Part shown: positions 22,706 through 25,587 of the stretch, one piece after another | Layout of the letters: each line of letters starts with the position of its first letter | How positions within the stretch are numbered: the first letter of the stretch is position 1 | Assembly: GCA_964493695.1 (NCBI GenBank) | Contig: CAZBPG010000057.1 | Span: 1-25,587 of the forward strand | Direction of reading: 5' to 3' | Source: Bog-950 sp964493695 | GTDB lineage: Bacteria; Bacteroidota; Bacteroidia; Chitinophagales; LD1 | Length of the DNA: 25,587 bases | The notes under the pieces: generated by a model | The model's input: only the letters and a program-made list of their open reading frames with translations | Told to the model about the DNA's origin: nothing | Databases searched by the model: none | Made by a program: the position numbers and the translations under genes

Positions 22706-23287
22706 ATGAAGATAATATTTGCCACTTCCAACCAACATAAGCTAAAAGAGATAAAATCAATTGCGATTTCAGGCATTGAAATAGTCAGCTTGAAAGAAAT
22801 TGGTTTTGAGGGCGAGTTGCCGGAAACCCATGAAACCATTGAAGAGAATTCGATGGAAAAAGCAGAATATCTCTCTAAAAAATTCAACATAGCCTGCTTT
22901 GCCGAAGACACCGGATTGATAATTGATGCGTTAAATGGCGAGCCCGGAGTTTACTCTGCCCGTTATGCAGGAGAAACTGCCACTTTCGATGATAATGTGA
23001 GTAAAGTTCTTGCCAAAATGAGTGGAATGGAGAACCGCAAAGCAAGATTTAAAACAGTTATCACATACTATTCTGAAGGTAAACACGTTCAGTTTGAAGG
23101 TATAACTGAAGGAGAAATCCTCAAAGAGCGAAAAGGGGCAGAGGGCTTTGGATACGACCCTGTTTTCAGGCCCTTGGGCTCAACAAAATCTTATGCCGAG
23201 ATGACGCTCGAAGAGAAAAATCAATTCAGTCACCGCAAAAAAAGTTTCGACCTGTTTGCCAACCATTTACAACAAATCAGCGTCTGA
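22706..23287 (+). CDS. rdgB: Non-canonical purine NTP pyrophosphatase (RdgB/HAM1)
   Basis: A 193-residue cytoplasmic enzyme that hydrolyses ITP, dITP and XTP to monophosphates and pyrophosphate, keeping damaged purines out of nucleic acids. Family motifs seen in order: IIFATSNQHKLKEI at the N-terminus, ETIEENSMEKA, CFAEDTGLIIDALNGEPGVYSARYAG, EGEIL, then GAEGFGYDPVF and NQFSHRKKSF (the SHR motif). Length is normal. It is divergent from the CBS gene and lies 56 bp before the sigma factor gene. Confidence 0.96.
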   Translation: MKIIFATSNQHKLKEIKSIAISGIEIVSLKEIGFEGELPETHETIEENSMEKAEYLSKKFNIACFAEDTGLIIDALNGEPGVYSARYAGETATFDDNVSKVLAKMSGMENRKARFKTVITYYSEGKHVQFEGITEGEILKERKGAEGFGYDPVFRPLGSTKSYAEMTLEEKNQFSHRKKSFDLFANHLQQISV

Positions 23288-23343
23288 CATGTAAAGGTTG
23301 GCGAAAAGTATTATTTTAGAGTAACCCTAAACAAAGCTAAACC

Positions 23344-23919
23344 ATGAGTTCAATCGTTTTCCAGGGTAATACCGAAGAACAAATCCGCGAAGGATGCGTA
23401 AAAGGTGACCGTAAGTTTCAGCAGATGCTTTACAATATGTTCTCTGCTAAAATGTTTTCGGTGTGCTTGCGATATGCCAACGAGTATAATTCAGCACAGG
23501 ATTTATTACAGGAAGGATTTGTGAAAGTGTATAGGAATATTGATAAGTTTCGTGGTGAAGGTTCTTTTGAAGGATGGGTAAGAAGGATTTTTGTAAACAC
23601 TGCAATTGAACATTACCGTAAACAGGTAAACTTGTATGCCCTGCATGATTCAGAAGCCAGAGGTTACGAGTATTATGACGAAAATGCTTTGGAAGCTTTG
23701 AAACAGCAGGATATAATGAGGATGATTCAAAAGTTGAGCGATGGTTACAGAACAGTATTTAACCTTTATGTGATAGAAGGGTTTTCGCATAAAGAAATTG
23801 GCGACATGATGGGTATTTCGGAAGGAACATCGAAATCGCAGTTAGCCAGAGCAAGATATTTGTTACAGAAGATGATAACCGAAACAACAGGTTTTGTTCA
23901 TCAATCGCAAAACGGATAG
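23344..23919 (+). CDS. ECF-type RNA polymerase sigma factor
   Basis: A 191-residue sigma-70 family protein of the extracytoplasmic function class, which directs RNA polymerase to a small regulon. Region 2 (about residues 20-90) shows SAQDLLQEGFVKVYRNIDKF and FEGWVRRIFVNTAIEHYRK. Region 4 (about 125-180) shows LSDGYRTVFNLYVIEGFSHK, then EIGDMMGISEGTSKSQLARA, the helix-turn-helix. Immediately followed (47 bp) by a gene for a one-TM protein whose N-terminus resembles Bacteroidota anti-sigma partners, so activity is probably controlled by sequestration at the membrane. Confidence 0.94.
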   Translation: MSSIVFQGNTEEQIREGCVKGDRKFQQMLYNMFSAKMFSVCLRYANEYNSAQDLLQEGFVKVYRNIDKFRGEGSFEGWVRRIFVNTAIEHYRKQVNLYALHDSEARGYEYYDENALEALKQQDIMRMIQKLSDGYRTVFNLYVIEGFSHKEIGDMMGISEGTSKSQLARARYLLQKMITETTGFVHQSQNG

Positions 23920-23966
23920 TTAATTTTAAAACAACTAAAGAGTATTATAGAACAAACCTCTACAAT

Positions 23967-24689
23967 ATGGAGCAGAAGATGAAAAATTTTGACAGGAGAA
24001 TTGAGCAGATGATGAATGAGAGCGAGGTTACTCCCCCATTCGGAATGTGGAATCGAATAGCCGCTGAGTTAGAAACAGGGGCAACACCGATACCGGTTTC
24101 GGTAAACTCACCTATACCTCAACGTACTGTTTTTGGATTTATTGCAGGAGCGTTGCTTATAAGTGCCTCTTTAATGATTGCCTATTTACTGAACGGCTAT
24201 TCGGCTGAAGAAAAAGCAATTGCCGTAAATACCGCTGTTGTTAGTCAACCTTCTGAAACTACTACTGTTGTTACTGAAGTACCGACCATTGTTTTCAGAG
24301 AAGAAGTAAGGCCGGCAGTTATACGTTCTTCTAAACTGAAATCAATTGCTAAGCCGGCTAAAGAAATTGTTTCCTCAATTCAGGAACCGGCAAGTGCTGC
24401 TCAGGTAATACCTGCACATGCAGAAGTTTTGATTCCCAATCAGCCGATTGCTCAAAGCAATGGAGTTACTGAACCGTATTATTTCCCGGCTATAGACATA
24501 AACACAACACAAAACAAGACAGAGAATAAAATTGTGGCGTCAGTTGCTAAAACTGTGAAGACCGAAAAGACTTCAGAAGAAAAGGGACGTGAAATTATTT
24601 CAAGCAACGATGTTCCTAAGATTAAATTCAGACCGAAGAAACACCGTAGTTTCAGTTACGGAAGAATTATACACAGCAAAAAGAAATAG
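23967..24689 (+). CDS. Putative membrane anti-sigma factor
   Basis: A 240-residue protein (an in-frame ATG at 23979 is an equally good start). Seen: a short cytoplasmic N-terminus (FDRRIEQMMNESEVTPPFG then MWNRIAAELE), of the pattern found in partners of Bacteroidota ECF sigma factors. One membrane segment follows (about 52-74, GFIAGALLISASLMIAYLL), then an extended, low-complexity periplasmic part rich in T, V, E, P and K with a basic C-terminus. There is no FecR domain or zinc-binding anti-sigma motif. Location right behind the sigma gene is the main support. A terminator follows at 24711-24740. Confidence 0.7.
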   Translation: MEQKMKNFDRRIEQMMNESEVTPPFGMWNRIAAELETGATPIPVSVNSPIPQRTVFGFIAGALLISASLMIAYLLNGYSAEEKAIAVNTAVVSQPSETTTVVTEVPTIVFREEVRPAVIRSSKLKSIAKPAKEIVSSIQEPASAAQVIPAHAEVLIPNQPIAQSNGVTEPYYFPAIDINTTQNKTENKIVASVAKTVKTEKTSEEKGREIISSNDVPKIKFRPKKHRSFSYGRIIHSKKK

Positions 24690-24710
24690 AAACGATACTC
24701 AGGTTTTGTA

Positions 24711-24740
24711 AAAAAGCATCCCATTTGGGGTGCTTTTTTT
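24711..24740. terminator. Bidirectional terminator between convergent genes
   Basis: Stem AAAAAGCATCCC with GGGGTGCTTTTT around a 4-base ATTT loop, followed by a 7-T run on the + strand. The A run at its left gives a T tail on the minus strand. It ends the sigma/anti-sigma transcript and the convergent gene whose stop is at 24744. Confidence 0.9.
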
Positions 24741-24743
24741 ATG

Positions 24744-25454
24744 CTACTTCACGAACTTCGAAGCAGAGAGGTATTTTTTATCGGGATAATAGACAAACAG
24801 GCAACTGCCATCCTTAATAGTATTTATAATCTGCTTATGCCATTCAAAAGGAATGGCAGGACAACCGAAGCTTCTTCCCAATCTTCCAAATTCGCAAACA
24901 AAGTTATCACATACATAGTCAGCTCCATGCATAACAATGGCGCGGTCTTCGGCTTTGTCATTAAACCCCGGCTCTTCTCCTTTTAGCTTTAAACTTAAAC
25001 CGTGTTTACCGGAGTAGGTTTGTGCAGTAGTATAAAAACCCAAACTACTTTGGTAAGAAAAAGGCTCGTTAGAAAACAAACAGGCATACTCACCTCCGGT
25101 ATTCTTACCGTGGGCTACCAACGTATTGAACAGCAATTTGCCGGCACTCAAATCAATAACATAAAGCCGTTTGTTGCCGGATGGCTGGGAGAAATCGCAA
25201 ATGGAAATAATGCTTTTTGAAACGTTTCCTTTCACCTTTAATTTTTGCCATCCGTTGATTGCTAACCGGAAAGCATTCTCGCTTAAACCAAGCTCTTTTA
25301 AGTGAAGTTGACTGTAAACCGAAGGAGCAACTGAAGGTTCAATTGTTACTGCATCTGAAGACTCCGGCCTGGAGGCAGAAATAAACAGTAAAGTAGTAAC
25401 CGCAAGTGCAACTATAACTGCGACTTTGCTGAAAATAGATTTAGTTGTTTCCAT
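24744..25454 (-). CDS. L,D-transpeptidase-fold protein (YkuD_2 type), exported
   Basis: A 236-residue exported protein with an N-terminal signal or anchor (VAVIVALAVTTLLFISA). The catalytic-like domain has VAHGKNTGGEYACLFSN, then IVMHGADYVCDNF (His176) and GRSFGCPAIP (Cys198). The SxGCP pattern is that of the YkuD_2 family of murein L,D-transpeptidase catalytic domains, and it differs from the SHGCVR motif of the enzyme at 19973. Family members are annotated as peptidoglycan L,D-transpeptidases or carboxypeptidases; the reaction here is not known. It is single-gene, converging on the sigma operon across a shared terminator. No clear promoter was recognised in 25455-25510. Confidence 0.85.
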   Translation of the reverse strand: METTKSIFSKVAVIVALAVTTLLFISASRPESSDAVTIEPSVAPSVYSQLHLKELGLSENAFRLAINGWQKLKVKGNVSKSIISICDFSQPSGNKRLYVIDLSAGKLLFNTLVAHGKNTGGEYACLFSNEPFSYQSSLGFYTTAQTYSGKHGLSLKLKGEEPGFNDKAEDRAIVMHGADYVCDNFVCEFGRLGRSFGCPAIPFEWHKQIINTIKDGSCLFVYYPDKKYLSASKFVK

Positions 25455-25535
25455 AGTTAGGCGTAGCGAATATAACGGCTGAGTCTTCCAAATCTTTGAT
25501 GATTCAAATCATTTAGCATTTATTTCAATCTGAAG

Positions 25536-25577
25536 AAGCCGTCTCAAAACTCAATTTGAGGCGGCTTTTTGTTTTAG
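25536..25577. terminator. Hairpin terminator at the right edge
   Basis: A 13-bp stem (25536-25548 with 25555-25567, AAGCCGTCTCAAA against TTTGAGGCGGCTT, one G-T pair) followed by TTTTTGTTTT on the + strand. No + strand gene precedes it closely; it probably serves a minus-strand gene that enters from the right, whose stop may be the TAA near 25574-25576. Confidence 0.7.
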
Positions 25578-25587
25578 AGGAAGAGCG

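Noticed and set aside
23967..24689. FecR-type anti-sigma factor
   Set aside because: There is no FecR domain; the periplasmic part is low-complexity.

Overview
The window looks like a chromosome segment of a Bacteroidota bacterium, probably of the Chitinophagales/Sphingobacteriia kind. The phylum call rests on secreted proteins with repeated NVGIGT-type motifs, a LamG/HYR surface protein, candidate promoters of the TTTG...TAnnTTTG type, little Shine-Dalgarno signal, and a sigma-factor/membrane-partner gene pair typical of the phylum. The finer placement is a guess. No phage, transposase, tRNA, rRNA or CRISPR array was found.

Layout. 1-3.25 kb: a secreted 1007-residue protein (LamG, HYR, very long charged helix, HYR, C-terminal beta domain) on the + strand. 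3.25-3.62 kb: the decayed end of a serine-hydrolase gene. 3.6-6 kb (minus): a PhoD-type phosphatase with a GTG start, a large hairpin, then a LpxL/HtrB-like acyltransferase. 5.9-6.36 kb: intergenic DNA with a 7-bp array, a ten-unit 21-bp array whose + strand reads as a heptapeptide repeat, and a terminator. 6.36-15 kb (minus): two large secreted collagen-like/NVGIGT proteins with nearly identical heads and different tails, plus a small exported protein. The second large gene is broken by what looks like a 2-base insertion in a short C run inside the collagen-like region. 15.0-15.8 kb: intergenic DNA with a 32-codon mini-ORF and a second, twelve-unit 21-bp array with a dyad core.

15.8-20 kb (+): a likely operon of receiver-PAS-histidine kinase, zinc-ribbon/coiled-coil/one-TM protein and exported MORN-repeat protein. 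It converges, with 3 bp between stops, on a minus-strand likely operon of CBS-domain protein, MarC-family membrane protein and YcbB-like L,D-transpeptidase. 22.7-24.7 kb (+): rdgB, then an ECF sigma factor with its putative membrane anti-sigma factor, ending in a bidirectional terminator. 24.7-25.5 kb (minus): a second, unrelated L,D-transpeptidase-type protein.

Taken together the window is envelope-centred: surface adhesin-like proteins, lipid A/lipid acylation, phosphatase, peptidoglycan cross-linking and membrane sensing. The most unusual features are the two indel-free 21-bp arrays in intergenic DNA, both open in several frames, and the frameshifted collagen-like gene. Functions are inferred from sequence reading alone; no searches were run.
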